DNA from: Pseudopedobacter sp044361595
GTDB lineage: Bacteria; Bacteroidota; Bacteroidia; Sphingobacteriales; Sphingobacteriaceae
Assembly (NCBI GenBank): GCA_044361595.1
Contig: JBIKIN010000009.1
Coordinates: 81,915 to 145,914 of the forward strand
DNA: 64,000 nucleotides
Reading direction: 5' to 3'
Shown here: positions 7,782-18,482 of the stretch, in pieces
Layout of the letters: each line of letters opens with the position of its first letter
Numbering within the stretch: position 1 is the first letter of the stretch
The notes under the pieces: model-generated
What the model saw: the letters and a program-made list of their open reading frames with translations, nothing else
Databases searched by the model: none
What the model was told of the DNA's origin: nothing
Position numbers and translations under genes: made by a program

Positions 7782-10135
7782 TTATGATGAAAAAACGTCT
7801 TGAATTTGTTTTTCATCCACAAAAGAAATGGTGAATTTACTTCCAGAGCCCACCGTACTTTCTACCATCATACTTCCGCCAGAGGCATTTACTATTTTTT
7901 TAGCTAAATATAAGCCAATGCCAGTACCTTCTATTTTCTGGTTTAGCCTTCCATACATGTCAAATATTTTAACCAGACCTTCTTTAGAAATACCAGTTCC
8001 ATTATCTTGCACAATTAAAACCACATTTTCACCCTCTCTTTTTGTTTGAATTTGAATATGAGGCGCTATATCTCTTCTAAACTTGAGGGCATTAGAAACT
8101 AGGTTATAAACTATACTTCTCAGGTTCTTTTTAGAGAATAGAATTTTTTTCACTTCTAAGTCTCTAACGATAACTGCTTTAGAATCGTTAATTTTTCCTT
8201 CTAAACTCCATTCTACATTGTTAATGATATCTTCTAGGTCAACCATTGTCATGGTAGCCATATCGCCTTCTATTCTTGCAATAGTTGCAATATCTGTGAT
8301 TAATTCGCGGTATTTATGGATAGAATTATTAATAATCTCTAAAAAATCAAGCAACTTCTCATCAGATAAGGCTATCTTATTCATGATATTAATACTAGTT
8401 TCTATATTACTTAATGGGCCTAATAAATCATGAGATGCTGCATGGATAAAATGATCTAAATCTGTATTGATACGTGTAAGGCTTTTATTCCTTTGGTCTA
8501 ACTCCTTTTCTGTTTGTTTCAATTTGGTAATATCATTAAAGGTAATGATAGCTCCATTGGTTTTATTGTCTTGTTGTTGTACGTAAGGCATCGTCATGAG
8601 TTGAAACCAATGCCCACTATTGGTTTCTATTTCCTTGGTAATCACATGTCCATCTGCAATTACACTTTTTAAATCATCAATAATGTTTTCAAATTTAATA
8701 TTTGTAGAAATATGGCTTAAGGGTCTTCCAATATCACTTTCTAATAAGTTAATCTGCTCTACTGCTCCAGGAGAAAATTTCAAAAGCTGCAAATCATTAT
8801 TGATAAAGATCTGTCCGTTTATATTACTCCTAAAATAATTATTAAGGTCATCATTGCTTTCTATAAGCTCTTTGTTTTTTAACTGATAATCTGTGTTAAT
8901 GGTATGCAACTCTTCATTAACCGATTGCATTTCTTCATTGGTACTTTGCATCTCCTCATTTGCAGAAATTAATTCTTCATTAAAGGATTGCATGTTTTCG
9001 TTAGAGGTGTCTAACCTTTCGTAAGCAGTATACAGTTTGTCTTTTAATTCTCTGTTTTCTTCTTCTAGGTTAATGGTGTATTGGTTATGATATATTTTTT
9101 CGTCAAACACCAAGTGTTTCGTTTCCTCGGTAATTATCGGGTTATCTTCCTTAAAAGTGACCATAAATATCTTTTGCTCGCTCTTTTTTTGAAGTAGTGG
9201 TGTTAACGTTAAATTGATAGCGGTAATTTTATTGTCTTGTTTAATATTAATCCCATTTAAAACTGTTTTCTCTCCCGATTTAAGAACTTTACTGATAAGC
9301 GTATTGAATGCTACTGCTAGTGCTTTTGGTAATAATTCTGGTAAGTAGGTGTTAAAATTTTTTTGTAATAGGTATTTTCTAGTATCACCAAAAGATTTAA
9401 TTACCTGTTTATTTTCATCCACACAAACGACTAGGCAGTTCATCTCTTCGGCTAAAGCCGCACTCATTGTTTCAACGACGGTATGCCCCAAACTAGTTGG
9501 TGTATTTTGATTGGATGGTTTGGGTGTGTTTTTAAGGTCTAGTAACTCTGGCAGGGTAAAGGTATCAAAGTTAACAGCTCGTTTTGCTTTGATGTTTTTA
9601 TAGATTTTCCATTTTTTTTGAACAATTTCTAGGTTTTGAATAATAGAAGATGGATTTTCACTAGAGCCTAAAAACAAATAACCATTTAATTTTAACCCGA
9701 AGAGCAACATAGCGAATATTTTCTTTTGCAAGACAGGGGTCATGTAAATGAGTAGGTTTCTACAACTTATGAAGTGCATGTTGCAATAAGGAGGATTTTT
9801 TACCAAATCATGTTGGGCAAAAATTACCATTCTACGTAGCTCTGGCTTAACGCTGTAATTATTTCCTTTTTTTATAAAATATTTCTCCAGTCTTTCTGTA
9901 GACACATCTTTTTCAATATTTTCATGATATATCCCTTTGCCAGCATGTACCAATGCTATGTTATCAATGTCGGTTGCGAAAATTTTAACTACAGTATCGG
10001 CGTAAGCACCCTTTAAGTGTTCATTAATTAAAATTGCCAAAGAGTAAACTTCTTCTCCGGTTGCGCAACCTGCTACCCAAAATTTGAGCTCCTCGCCAGG
10101 GCTAAGGCTCTTTAAAATGTCTGGTAATACCTTAT
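7782..10135 (-). pseudogene. CheR C-terminal half, coiled coil, PAS and histidine kinase (downstream part of frameshifted gene)
   Basis: Downstream part of a CheB-CheR-PAS-kinase fusion. Read in this frame from just past the frameshift, it gives LPDILKSLSPGEELKFWVAG and then CATGEEVYSLA, the SAM-binding core of a CheR methyltransferase. The first in-frame ATG is only at 10040, after that core. Next comes the rest of CheR (FISCRNLLIYM), then a long NEEMQSTNEEMQSVNEEL coiled coil, a PAS-like segment, a HisKA-like helix with the candidate phospho-His in ASHDLLGPLSN, and a HATPase domain (NALKF, DNGTGIS, GTGIGLYLAKK). If translated alone from 10040 it would lack the SAM site but keep an intact kinase module. 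Confidence 0.85.
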
Positions 10136-10984
10136 TTTAATGTAATCAAAAGCTCCCTCATCTCTAAAAAATGAAGTAACACTAATTAAAAAATCTTGGG
10201 CCAAGGCTTCTACTTCCCCAGGCGTTACTTTTAAATGATTTAGGTATTTATCTAATGAAGTAAAATTACCATAAGATGCTCTTCTGTTTGTCCTTCTTAA
10301 AATAGTAGATTGTTTGTAATCAGAAAAATCTAGAGGCATTTTTTCTTTAATCAGATTGATGATGTTGATTAGACTTTTTTCATCGTATTGGTTTTCTATT
10401 TCTGATTTTCCAGCGTATTTCACAAAATCTTCAATAGCATTGGGCATTAATTCTGGCTCCAATACAAAATCTACCATGCCTGTATTGATTGCATTTGATG
10501 GCATACTGCTAAATTCTGAGGTTTCTGGATTGCGAACCATAACCATACCGCCAGCTTTTTTAATTGTTTTAATACCTTCTGTGCCATCAGAACCTAAGCC
10601 AGAAAGGATAATTCCAATTGCTTTTTTGCCGCTATTTACAGCCAAAGAATTAAAAAACCTATTAATGGTGAGATGCGGACCCGATATATTTTCCTTATTG
10701 GTTAAGTGTAAATTCCCATTTTTCACGCTCATAAACTTGTCGTTAGGGATCAAGTAAACATGATTTGTTTGTACTGGAGTTCCTTCTATGGCCTCTTCAA
10801 CTTTTAGTTTACTATGCTTGGCCAATAACTCAACCATTCTGCTTTTGAATTCGGCAGATAAATGCTGAACAATTACATAAGCAACGCCATCTAAAGGGGT
10901 GTGGTCAAAAAACGTGTTGATTTCTTCTAAGCCACCCGCTGATGCGCCAATAGCTATAATATAATCAGGTTCTGTTGATGGCAT
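10112..10984 (-). pseudogene. CheB methylesterase plus CheR N-terminal part (upstream part of frameshifted gene)
   Basis: From the ATG at 10984 (MPSTEPDYIIAIGASAGG) this encodes 290 residues. A longer frame to 11197 is rejected because it would start inside a terminator. The CheB methylesterase triad is visible: Ser in GASAGG, His in VIVQHLS, and Asp in GLGSDGTEG. There is no receiver domain. The CheR N-terminal domain follows (LDFSDYKQSTILRRTNRR, then LISVTSFFRDEGAFDYIK), after which the frame shifts and ends as IRYYQTF. The match continues in the next frame if one base is restored in the T-run at 10135-10138. Intact relatives form one sensor protein of about 1,050-1,300 residues. No chemotaxis genes are nearby, which is usual for this fused architecture. 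Confidence 0.85.
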
Positions 10985-11196
10985 TGATAATGGTTTAGGG
11001 CTCAGAAAAATTTCTGTAATCGATGCGCAATAATTGAACCAAATGTAATTAATTAATTGAGGTTTACTAGATTTATTAATTTGACCCCAGTCATTAGAAT
11101 TATAATTGAATTTTTGAGACTTTATGAATGTAAAATACTGATTTTGAGGGATAAAATAGGGGAGAGGATACGCTGTTTCCCTCTTATTGATAAGCA

Positions 11197-11226
11197 AAAA
11201 GCCTCAGTTTTTATACTGAGGCTTTT
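11197..11226 (-). terminator. Terminator closing the polysaccharide locus
   Basis: AAAAGCCTCAGT and ACTGAGGCTTTT form a 12-bp stem. On the minus strand it is followed by TTTTTGC. It lies about 87 nt past the GH88 stop and ends the leftward PUL transcript before the CheB gene. Confidence 0.9.
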
Positions 11227-11312
11227 GATGTATTACGAGTTGCGAAACTTAGGTGTATTCTTTATTAGAAATCAAATGCATATAAATTTCAAAAAATAAA
11301 CTAATTGCGTAA

Positions 11313-12548
11313 TCATAGTTTAGTAAGATTTTTATAACGTAGCAAAGCTTCTAAATAGTAATAATCTGCATATACCAAAGGCACATCAATTTCTTGATTG
11401 TGAGGCAAACTACCCGTACTATGTTTCAATAAAAAATTGTTATTTGTGCCGGCTTGTGCCAAATATTGAGCAGAGCTTAAAGATTGAAGAATATTTCTTG
11501 CTGAATTTATGTATTCACTTCTTTTTTGGGGAACGTAATTACACAACTCTAATAAAGCTGAGCTAACAATGGCTGCTGCCGATGCGTCTCTTGGAATTAC
11601 TTTATATTGATTTGGGTCGTATTTAAAATCGGGTTTAAAACCTTCTTGATTGGCATTAAAATCCCAATAAGGAATATGGTCTTTTGGTAAGTTTTTATTT
11701 TGTAAAAAGAAATTTGTTAAACCAATAGCTGCATCTAAGAATTTCTTATCCTTGGTTTCTCTGTAAATCATGGTGTAACCATAAATAGCCCATGCTTGCC
11801 CTCTAGCCCATGTAGAATTATCAGCATAACCTTGGCAAGTTTGACGGTTTAACATTTTGCCTGATAGTGTATCGTAATTAACTACATGGTAGGTGCTAAA
11901 ATCTGGTCTGATGTGGTATTTTAAAGATGTTTCTGCATGTTTTATAGCAACATTTTTGAAATTATTGTCTCCGGTCTCTTTAGCTGCAAAAAACAGTAAT
12001 TCTAAATTCATTAAATTATCAATGATTACAGGATAGTCCCAAAATGTTTTTCCATCCCACGACATTCTAGAGTTCCAAGATTCAATACTTCCAATAACAG
12101 GGCTATACCTACTCATTAATGATTTTGCCGATTGAATTAAGACCTGTTTATACTTCGGGTTTGATGTGTTTTTATAGGCATTACCATAGCTACAATACAT
12201 CATAAAACCTAAATCGTGGTTTGAGGTATTAAATTGGTTTTCCTTTAAAGATTCTGTCCATCTGGTGGCGTGTTGCTTCCAATAATTATCATTTGTTAGC
12301 TCGTACATGTACCATAAATTACCTGGCCAAAAGCCACCTGTCCAATCTTTAATTTCAACATATTTTAACGAGCCGTCTTTAGCTTGTGTACGGGGATACC
12401 AATTTAAATCTTGAGATACATCAAGCATGTTTTTATACTGTTTATCTGCCAAAGAAAGTGTATTCTTGATATTGATATCGGTGTTTTTTTGTGCAAAACA
12501 AACATTTAAAAATAAGACGGCAACAAGTACCAAGCATTTAGTTTTCAT
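11313..12548 (-). CDS. GH88 unsaturated glucuronyl hydrolase
   Basis: 411 residues with a signal peptide ending CFAQ, so probably periplasmic. GH88 enzymes hydrate and remove the 4,5-unsaturated uronic acid that polysaccharide lyases leave on oligosaccharide ends. The two essential aspartates of the family are visible in HDLGFM (D112) and DNLMNLELL (D177). ARGQAWAIYGY and the (alpha/alpha)6-barrel pattern also fit, and length is typical (about 380-410). It is the last gene of the PUL on the minus strand, 121 bp after the DUF5017 gene with a hairpin between. Its presence implies that a lyase acts upstream in the pathway; the beta-helix proteins here are the candidates. GH105 is a less likely alternative. 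Confidence 0.9.
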   Translation of the reverse strand: MKTKCLVLVAVLFLNVCFAQKNTDINIKNTLSLADKQYKNMLDVSQDLNWYPRTQAKDGSLKYVEIKDWTGGFWPGNLWYMYELTNDNYWKQHATRWTESLKENQFNTSNHDLGFMMYCSYGNAYKNTSNPKYKQVLIQSAKSLMSRYSPVIGSIESWNSRMSWDGKTFWDYPVIIDNLMNLELLFFAAKETGDNNFKNVAIKHAETSLKYHIRPDFSTYHVVNYDTLSGKMLNRQTCQGYADNSTWARGQAWAIYGYTMIYRETKDKKFLDAAIGLTNFFLQNKNLPKDHIPYWDFNANQEGFKPDFKYDPNQYKVIPRDASAAAIVSSALLELCNYVPQKRSEYINSARNILQSLSSAQYLAQAGTNNNFLLKHSTGSLPHNQEIDVPLVYADYYYLEALLRYKNLTKL

Positions 12549-12614
12549 GTACTTAAAAGTGTTTTATGCTATTATTTGGGTAAATGATAGGCTTGTAAGT
12601 TTGATTTAAATTAA

Positions 12615-12648
12615 CGCAATCTATACGATATAGGTTGTATAGATTGCG
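12615..12648. promoter_or_regulatory. Intercistronic 12-bp perfect hairpin between DUF5017 and GH88
   Basis: CGCAATCTATAC pairs with GTATAGATTGCG around a 10-nt loop. No T-run follows on either strand, so it is more likely an RNA-processing or stability element, or a leaky terminator, than a full stop. Confidence 0.6.
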
Positions 12649-12669
12649 CTGAAGAATAAAGTTTTATAA

Positions 12670-13599
12670 TTATGGATTTATAGTAAGGTCTATTTCTTTA
12701 ACCGATCTACTTTCGCCATAAACATTAATATTGAAAGCATCAAATGTGACTTTGTAGGTGCCCGGTTGATTATAAATAAAGCTGTATTGATCCGCTCTTG
12801 TGGTCATATTCTTAAGAGGAGCACCTTTATCAGGTAAAACATTTAAGAGATTAATTGGACTAGTAATTGCCCACACTTGGTTGTTTAATGCAGTTGGGGC
12901 ACCTCCAGTTATAGTTAAGAGATTAGTACCTGCTGTAAATGTCCAGTTTGATGGAGAAGTGCCAAATCTTACTGATGTAAAACCAGCGCCTGCAATATTA
13001 GTAACAGGTAGTACTTGGCCATCTGAAGCAGTCAAATTAATATCAAATTTGGTCAATCTCCAAGTTCTTTGTGTACTTCCCGTATTACCTACAAACTTAA
13101 ATGCAAAATAAATAGGCTTAGTTTTATCAATAGTTAAACCCAAACTGGTTAAACTTAATAGGTTAATTACTCCAGAATTAACATATACATCTTGACTGGT
13201 TTGATTTCCAGAGAAAGTAAAAGCCGAGGTGATATCTACCCAATCTGCTGTTTCGTTAAGATCGGCCTCTAAATAAGAACCATTAAATTTTTGAGAAGCC
13301 AAGAGTCTGAGTGATACCGGTTGTTGAGGATCGGTACCGAATCTTCTGTTCGAGTTAAATTCTAACGCAACGTTATCACTTTCTGCTTTAGTTCTGTCTT
13401 TATAAATGTACTTATTACCTACTAAACCAGAGTAAAATACAACTTGATCTGGGTTACCTGATAGTAAAAATCTAACGGTATCACCTACACGATAACTACT
13501 TTTCTCGGTACGTACAGAGAAATCTAGCTCGGGAACTTCTTTTTTATTACATGCTGCAAAAAGCATTAATAAAATTGGTATGATTAATATCTTTTTCAT
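12670..13599 (-). CDS. DUF5017-type surface glycan-binding lipoprotein (SusE position)
   Basis: 309 residues starting with a lipoprotein signal (LLMLFAAC, Cys at 17). The next residues NKKE carry no acidic export patch visible to me. The N-terminal part (about 30-65) looks like a PKD/Ig-like domain with VGDTVRFLLSGNPDQVVFYSG, which is the DUF5017 pattern. The rest is beta-rich. It follows SusD by 21 bp, the usual place for a surface glycan-binding protein that passes ligand to the SusC/D pair on the outer membrane. Glycan specificity cannot be read. The DUF5017 name is from memory of the family pattern. Confidence 0.75.
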   Translation of the reverse strand: MKKILIIPILLMLFAACNKKEVPELDFSVRTEKSSYRVGDTVRFLLSGNPDQVVFYSGLVGNKYIYKDRTKAESDNVALEFNSNRRFGTDPQQPVSLRLLASQKFNGSYLEADLNETADWVDITSAFTFSGNQTSQDVYVNSGVINLLSLTSLGLTIDKTKPIYFAFKFVGNTGSTQRTWRLTKFDINLTASDGQVLPVTNIAGAGFTSVRFGTSPSNWTFTAGTNLLTITGGAPTALNNQVWAITSPINLLNVLPDKGAPLKNMTTRADQYSFIYNQPGTYKVTFDAFNINVYGESRSVKEIDLTINP

Positions 13600-13620
13600 T
13601 TTAAATTTAAATTTTAAATT

Positions 13621-15249
13621 TTACCATCCTGGATTTTGAGTTGCCGCTTTATTTAGAGAAGTTTCTCTTAGAGGAATTGGAAACAAATTATTTCTTACAC
13701 TTATATTTCTACCTGCATTTGAAGCGTATCTAAATGCAGCAGGAGCAGTTGCTTGAATATCATTTCCTAATTGATTCATGGTAGATACAAAAATACCCCA
13801 TCTAATTAAGTCGAACTTTCTATTTCCTTCATAAGCTAATTCTAAAAAGCGCTCATTTCTGATTAATTGGCGTAACACATCCTGACCAGATACTGAAGTA
13901 CTCACATCCGTTGCATTAGCTCTGTCTCTAACTTGCTTTAACGCTGTTTTTGCAATAATTGTAGGCCCATTTACTTCATTCTCTGCTTCGGCTAACATCA
14001 AAAGAACATCAGAATAGCGTAACATTGGGAAATTTATAGGGGTATAATTCTTGTTTTTAGGTTTAACAACCTCGTAAGATCTTCTGTATTTACCGGCATT
14101 TCTGTTATAAATTTCGGCACTGGTCCATAAAGTAGAGTCGCGTACTTTTGGAACACCGTTTACTGTATTATAAATATACCTAAAAGGCGCTATGGTCCAA
14201 TCTCTTCTGGTGTCTGTAGCCTCATAACTGTTGTAAAGTTTAGCATTAGTATTTATAAAACCGAAGCTAAAGCCCATATCATCATCATTGTTAGCTAATC
14301 CAACAGTGTTTCCAAAACGCCCACCTTCAAATGCTCCCAAATTATTACCATAACACTCTACTTCCCAAATGCACTCTTTAATGTCATATTTATCTGCAGC
14401 AAGGTTGGTAAATATTTGTCTAAAATTTGGGTTTAAACCGTGTTCAACTGGTCCGCTTTCTGGAAAAACAATTTTTCTCGCCCACTTTAAAGCTTCGGCA
14501 TTCCTTGTTGCATCGTTTAAAGGAGCGCCAGCCATTTTTAAGTTAACTTTTGCCAGAAGGCCTCTTACTGCTGATTTAGAAACTCTACCACCAAAACCAA
14601 TTTGGGTAATTGTTTTAACCATTCCTTCAGCTTCTTCCATCTCACGAACAATAAAATTGTACACTTCCCTTTGTGGTGTTCTGGGTACATCTACGTCGTT
14701 TACTGATTTTGTAGGTACAATTCTTAAAGGCACATCACCAAAATCTGACACTAAAGAGAAATAGTAGAAAGCTCTTAAAAATTTTGCTTCTCCTTTTATA
14801 GCATCTCTTTCTGTTGCGTCCATATCTACTTGGTCTATTTTTTCAATTAAAATATTCGCCCTTTCTATTCCTTCATATAACAATCTCCATAAATTAGCAA
14901 TATCACTATTAGCGGCATCAAAATTGTAAACAAATATTCCGTTGGTAGCTGTTCTAGCATAAAAACCTTCATCAGACAAAGTATAAAGTGCTACATTTTG
15001 ACCTCCAAAAGTTTGCTCTCTACCTAAAATATCATATACTCCTGCCAATGCTGTTCTTGCATCTGCTGCAGTTTTAAAATAATTCTCCTTTGCTAAAAAG
15101 GTGGGCTCTTTCACTAAAAAATCTTCACAGCCAGAAATTAAACCTATTGTTAGTATACAGAATGCGCTGTAAAGCATTCTTTTTAAATTAAAATTGTTTG
15201 AAGAAAAGCTTCTAAAGTTTTTCTTTAATTTTTCTTGTTTATTAATCAT
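13621..15249 (-). CDS. SusD/RagB-family nutrient-binding lipoprotein
   Basis: 542 residues from the ATG at 15249, 10 nt after the SusC stop. A second ATG at 15177 gives a more compact lipoprotein signal and is a real alternative, while an upstream ATG at 15288 would overlap SusC. The lipobox is IGLISGC. The SusD helical TPR core is recognisable (GEAKFLRAFYYFSLVSDFGDVP, PREVYNFI, and NERFLELAYEGNRKFDLIRWG near the C terminus), and the end LFPIPLRETSLN is typical. It forms the lid over the SusC transporter on the cell surface and captures oligosaccharides. It is co-transcribed with SusC. Confidence 0.95.
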   Translation of the reverse strand: MINKQEKLKKNFRSFSSNNFNLKRMLYSAFCILTIGLISGCEDFLVKEPTFLAKENYFKTAADARTALAGVYDILGREQTFGGQNVALYTLSDEGFYARTATNGIFVYNFDAANSDIANLWRLLYEGIERANILIEKIDQVDMDATERDAIKGEAKFLRAFYYFSLVSDFGDVPLRIVPTKSVNDVDVPRTPQREVYNFIVREMEEAEGMVKTITQIGFGGRVSKSAVRGLLAKVNLKMAGAPLNDATRNAEALKWARKIVFPESGPVEHGLNPNFRQIFTNLAADKYDIKECIWEVECYGNNLGAFEGGRFGNTVGLANNDDDMGFSFGFINTNAKLYNSYEATDTRRDWTIAPFRYIYNTVNGVPKVRDSTLWTSAEIYNRNAGKYRRSYEVVKPKNKNYTPINFPMLRYSDVLLMLAEAENEVNGPTIIAKTALKQVRDRANATDVSTSVSGQDVLRQLIRNERFLELAYEGNRKFDLIRWGIFVSTMNQLGNDIQATAPAAFRYASNAGRNISVRNNLFPIPLRETSLNKAATQNPGW

Positions 15250-15259
15250 TTGTATAGAA

Positions 15260-18200
15260 TTAAAGAGAAATGTTAAAACCGAATACATAAGTTTGAGGAC
15301 GAGGATAAGCTGAAAAATCGTATCCTGGTGTTAGCGGGCTGTATAAAACACTTACCTCTGGGTCATACCCAGAATATTTGGTGAAAGTGAGTAAGTTTTG
15401 AGCCGACACATACAAACGAGCAGATTTAATTTTCATCTTTTTAGTAACACTAGCAGGCAAATTATAACCTAATGAGGCTGTTTTTAACCTTAAGAATGAG
15501 CCATCTTCTACAAATCTACTAGAGTAAGCTGCCGGACCTTGACCACCTAATCTATGTATAGAAGTGTTTGTGTTTTCTGGAGTCCATCTATTGGCAAAAG
15601 ATGCAAATTGATTGGTTCCTGGTCTTCTACCGGTTTCCATAAATACTCGGTTAGCGTTCATTATATCGTTACCATAAGACCATTGCATAAACACGTTTAA
15701 ATCAAAGCTTTTGTATCTTAAATTATTAGTGAAACCGCCTATGTGCAATGGATAAGCTCTTCCTATAACCGTTCTATCTAAATCATTTACAAGTCCATCT
15801 CCATTAATGTCTTTATATTTTACATCGCCAGGTCTGATAATAGTTCTTGCATCACCATTGTTTGGAACTTCATTTTTAAGAGATAATGCGCCACTTGATG
15901 ATACATTAAAATCAGATAATTGATAAACACCTTCCCATATAAAACCATACATCTGACCAATAGGTTGATTGATTTTAGTGATGTATAAAGGCAGGTTTCT
16001 ATAATCAATATCTACGGCCATAGTACTGGTAATACTCTCTTGATTTTCTGTTAATGACAGCACTTTACTCCTGTTAAAAGAAATATTAAAAGAACTTGTC
16101 CAGTTAAAGTTTTTGGTATCGATATTTACTGTATTAAGGCTAAATTCTAAACCTTCGTTAGAGGTTTTTCCAATATTTTTAAACGCAGATGCATAACCAG
16201 TTGATGATGGTAATAAAGCATTTAGCAATAAATCATCAGTAACTTTTTTATAATAATCTACTGTTAACATTACTCTTTGCTTTAAAATTCCTAAATCTAA
16301 ACCTAAGTTGCTTTGTGCTGTTGTTTCCCATCTTAAATCAGGATTGGCAATAGAACTTGGGTATGCACCTTGAGTTAGCGCATTATTAAAAGAATAATAT
16401 CCTCCAAAAAAATCAAAATTTAATCCGCTAAAGCTAGCATAATCATTTACCCTATTGTTACCTGTTACTCCATAACCTACACGTAATTTGGCATCAGAAA
16501 AAACAGGTAGTTTTTTCATAAAATCCTCATTGATGATACGCCAAGCTAATGAAGTTGATGGAAAATAACCCCAGTTATTCCCATCTCTAAACTTTGAAGA
16601 ACCATCTGCCCTGAAAGAGCCAGTTAACAAATATTTACTTTTATAATTATAATTAAACCTTGCTAGGTAAGACATTAATGATGATTCGCCTAATGTAGAA
16701 ACAATGGGTTGTGGTACTCCTTGACTTAAACCTGTTAAACCCAAACCTTCATTAGGAAGTTGAATAGCCGAAAGTCCGTTACTAGTTAATGTGTTTTCTT
16801 GGAAAGTAACCCCACCAACCACATTTATTGAATGATTTTTATTGATTTTTTTATTATAAGTTAGGATGTTTTCATTTAAAATGGATAGGTTACTATTAAA
16901 GGTAATTGAACCATTTACTCCGTTTAAACTAAAAGGACTTCCACCTCTTGTTCTAGAATTATTGAATACGTTTCTTTCTGATTTACTTTGATTAATACCT
17001 CCTGATACTCTAGCTTTTAAATCTTTAGTAAAAGCATATTCAAAAAAACCATTTGCAGTTAATCTATTATCTGTAAACTCTCTTAACTCGTTATTTGCGG
17101 ATGATACTGGATTAACTCTATAATCAACCGTTGGATTAATTTCTGGATCTATTAAAGCATCTACCAAATCTACTCCACTTGCTGATACAGGGAAATAGCC
17201 CCAAACGCTATAAAATAAACCACTCATGGCTGAATTATTAGCACCTGCACCTCCAGGATTTACCGGGTTTGTACCCGAAGTTTTTGCTGAAGAGTACAAA
17301 GCGTTTCCGCCTACTTTAAGCTTATCATTTATAGTTTGATCTATGTTAAATCTTCCCTGTTTTCTATTAAAATTAGAATTAATTACAATTCCATCTTGAT
17401 CAAAGATGTTTCCGCTAAGCGTATATTTTGTGTTTTTTGTTCCGCTAGAAATAGAGATAGAATGGTCTTGCATTGGGGCTGTACGTAACATTAAGTCTTG
17501 CCAATCGGTACCTTGTACATTTCTGTAATCTTCTAATGTTTTACCATCCTTTAAATATGTAGTTAATATAAGCACAGGATTTCTTTCTGCTTCCATCTTT
17601 ACAAATTCAAAAGGACTCATTACATCCATTTTTTTAATTACTTCTTGTATTCCGTAATAGCCTGAGTAATTGATAGTAGGTTCGCCAATTTTAGCTTTTT
17701 TTGTGGTAATTAAAATTACCCCGTTTGCGCCCCTAGCACCGTAAATTGCTGTAGCAGAAGCATCTTTTAATACTTCTATCGACTCAATTTCTGAAGGGTT
17801 TAAAGTTGCTGCATTTGCATCTTCAGTTGGGAAACCATCAATTACATATAAAGGAGAATTATCTTGTGTTAAAGAGTTTGCTCCTCTAATTACAATATTT
17901 AGGTTAGAACCAGGCTGTCCACTTTCTGAAGTTACTTGAACACCCGCAACTCTACCTGCTAAAGCTTCAATCACGGAACCAACTGGTGCTTTTTGTACGT
18001 CTTCTACTTTAACAGTGCCTATAGCGCCTGTAACATCTCTTCTTTGCACTTCTCCGTAACCGATAACTACTACTTCATTTAACGATTCTGTGCTTGCTTG
18101 CAATATTACATCTATTGTACTTTTATTACCCACAGCTAGTTCTTTGGTATTGTAGCCTAAATAACGAAACTGCAAAATTACTTCGCCTGTTTGTGGCACT

Positions 18201-18391
18201 TTAATGCTGTACTTCCCATTAACATCTGAAACTACGCCTATGTTAGTGCCTTTGATGTTTACGCTTACGCCCGGAAGTGACGTATTTGTTCCTTCCTCTA
18301 ATATTTTTCCGGTTACCTGCCTTGTTTGCTGGGCTTGTAGGTTATCGAAAGCAATTAGCAACATTATTAAGTAAAAAAATCTTTTCATCAT
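15260..18391 (-). CDS. SusC/RagA-type TonB-dependent outer-membrane transporter
   Basis: 1,043 residues with a signal peptide ending LQAQ. In order: a carboxypeptidase-D regulatory-like domain (about 24-110), a TonB plug domain beginning near NEVVVIGYGEVQRRDVTGAI, with the SusC signature segments VIRGANSLTQDNSPLYVIDG and ATAIYGARGANGVILITTKK, then a 22-strand barrel ending in YVFGFNISL. There is no STN domain, so it is unlikely to signal through a FecR/sigma pair; regulation probably comes from the hybrid two-component system in the same locus. It imports oligosaccharides released by the secreted enzymes of the locus, powered by TonB. Confidence 0.97.
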   Translation of the reverse strand: MMKRFFYLIMLLIAFDNLQAQQTRQVTGKILEEGTNTSLPGVSVNIKGTNIGVVSDVNGKYSIKVPQTGEVILQFRYLGYNTKELAVGNKSTIDVILQASTESLNEVVVIGYGEVQRRDVTGAIGTVKVEDVQKAPVGSVIEALAGRVAGVQVTSESGQPGSNLNIVIRGANSLTQDNSPLYVIDGFPTEDANAATLNPSEIESIEVLKDASATAIYGARGANGVILITTKKAKIGEPTINYSGYYGIQEVIKKMDVMSPFEFVKMEAERNPVLILTTYLKDGKTLEDYRNVQGTDWQDLMLRTAPMQDHSISISSGTKNTKYTLSGNIFDQDGIVINSNFNRKQGRFNIDQTINDKLKVGGNALYSSAKTSGTNPVNPGGAGANNSAMSGLFYSVWGYFPVSASGVDLVDALIDPEINPTVDYRVNPVSSANNELREFTDNRLTANGFFEYAFTKDLKARVSGGINQSKSERNVFNNSRTRGGSPFSLNGVNGSITFNSNLSILNENILTYNKKINKNHSINVVGGVTFQENTLTSNGLSAIQLPNEGLGLTGLSQGVPQPIVSTLGESSLMSYLARFNYNYKSKYLLTGSFRADGSSKFRDGNNWGYFPSTSLAWRIINEDFMKKLPVFSDAKLRVGYGVTGNNRVNDYASFSGLNFDFFGGYYSFNNALTQGAYPSSIANPDLRWETTAQSNLGLDLGILKQRVMLTVDYYKKVTDDLLLNALLPSSTGYASAFKNIGKTSNEGLEFSLNTVNIDTKNFNWTSSFNISFNRSKVLSLTENQESITSTMAVDIDYRNLPLYITKINQPIGQMYGFIWEGVYQLSDFNVSSSGALSLKNEVPNNGDARTIIRPGDVKYKDINGDGLVNDLDRTVIGRAYPLHIGGFTNNLRYKSFDLNVFMQWSYGNDIMNANRVFMETGRRPGTNQFASFANRWTPENTNTSIHRLGGQGPAAYSSRFVEDGSFLRLKTASLGYNLPASVTKKMKIKSARLYVSAQNLLTFTKYSGYDPEVSVLYSPLTPGYDFSAYPRPQTYVFGFNISL

Positions 18392-18423
18392 AATTGGTTG
18401 GTTTAATTGGTTTGTTTTAAAAT

Positions 18424-18452
18424 GAGTGTGTAAATAAAGCTTTTACACACTC
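18424..18452 (-). terminator. Hairpin between the module-T9SS gene and susC
   Basis: GAGTGTGTAAA pairs with TTTACACACTC (11 bp, 7-nt loop). On the minus strand it is followed by ATTTTAAAA. It lies 31 nt after the upstream gene and before susC, so it may end or weaken the upstream transcript and leave susC with its own promoter. Confidence 0.6.
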
Positions 18453-18482
18453 TGATATTGATAAGATTTGAGTCTTTTATTT

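Noticed and set aside
10984..11197. A longer CheB start at 11197
   Set aside because: It would begin inside the terminator hairpin at 11197-11226 and adds sequence that does not fit CheB.
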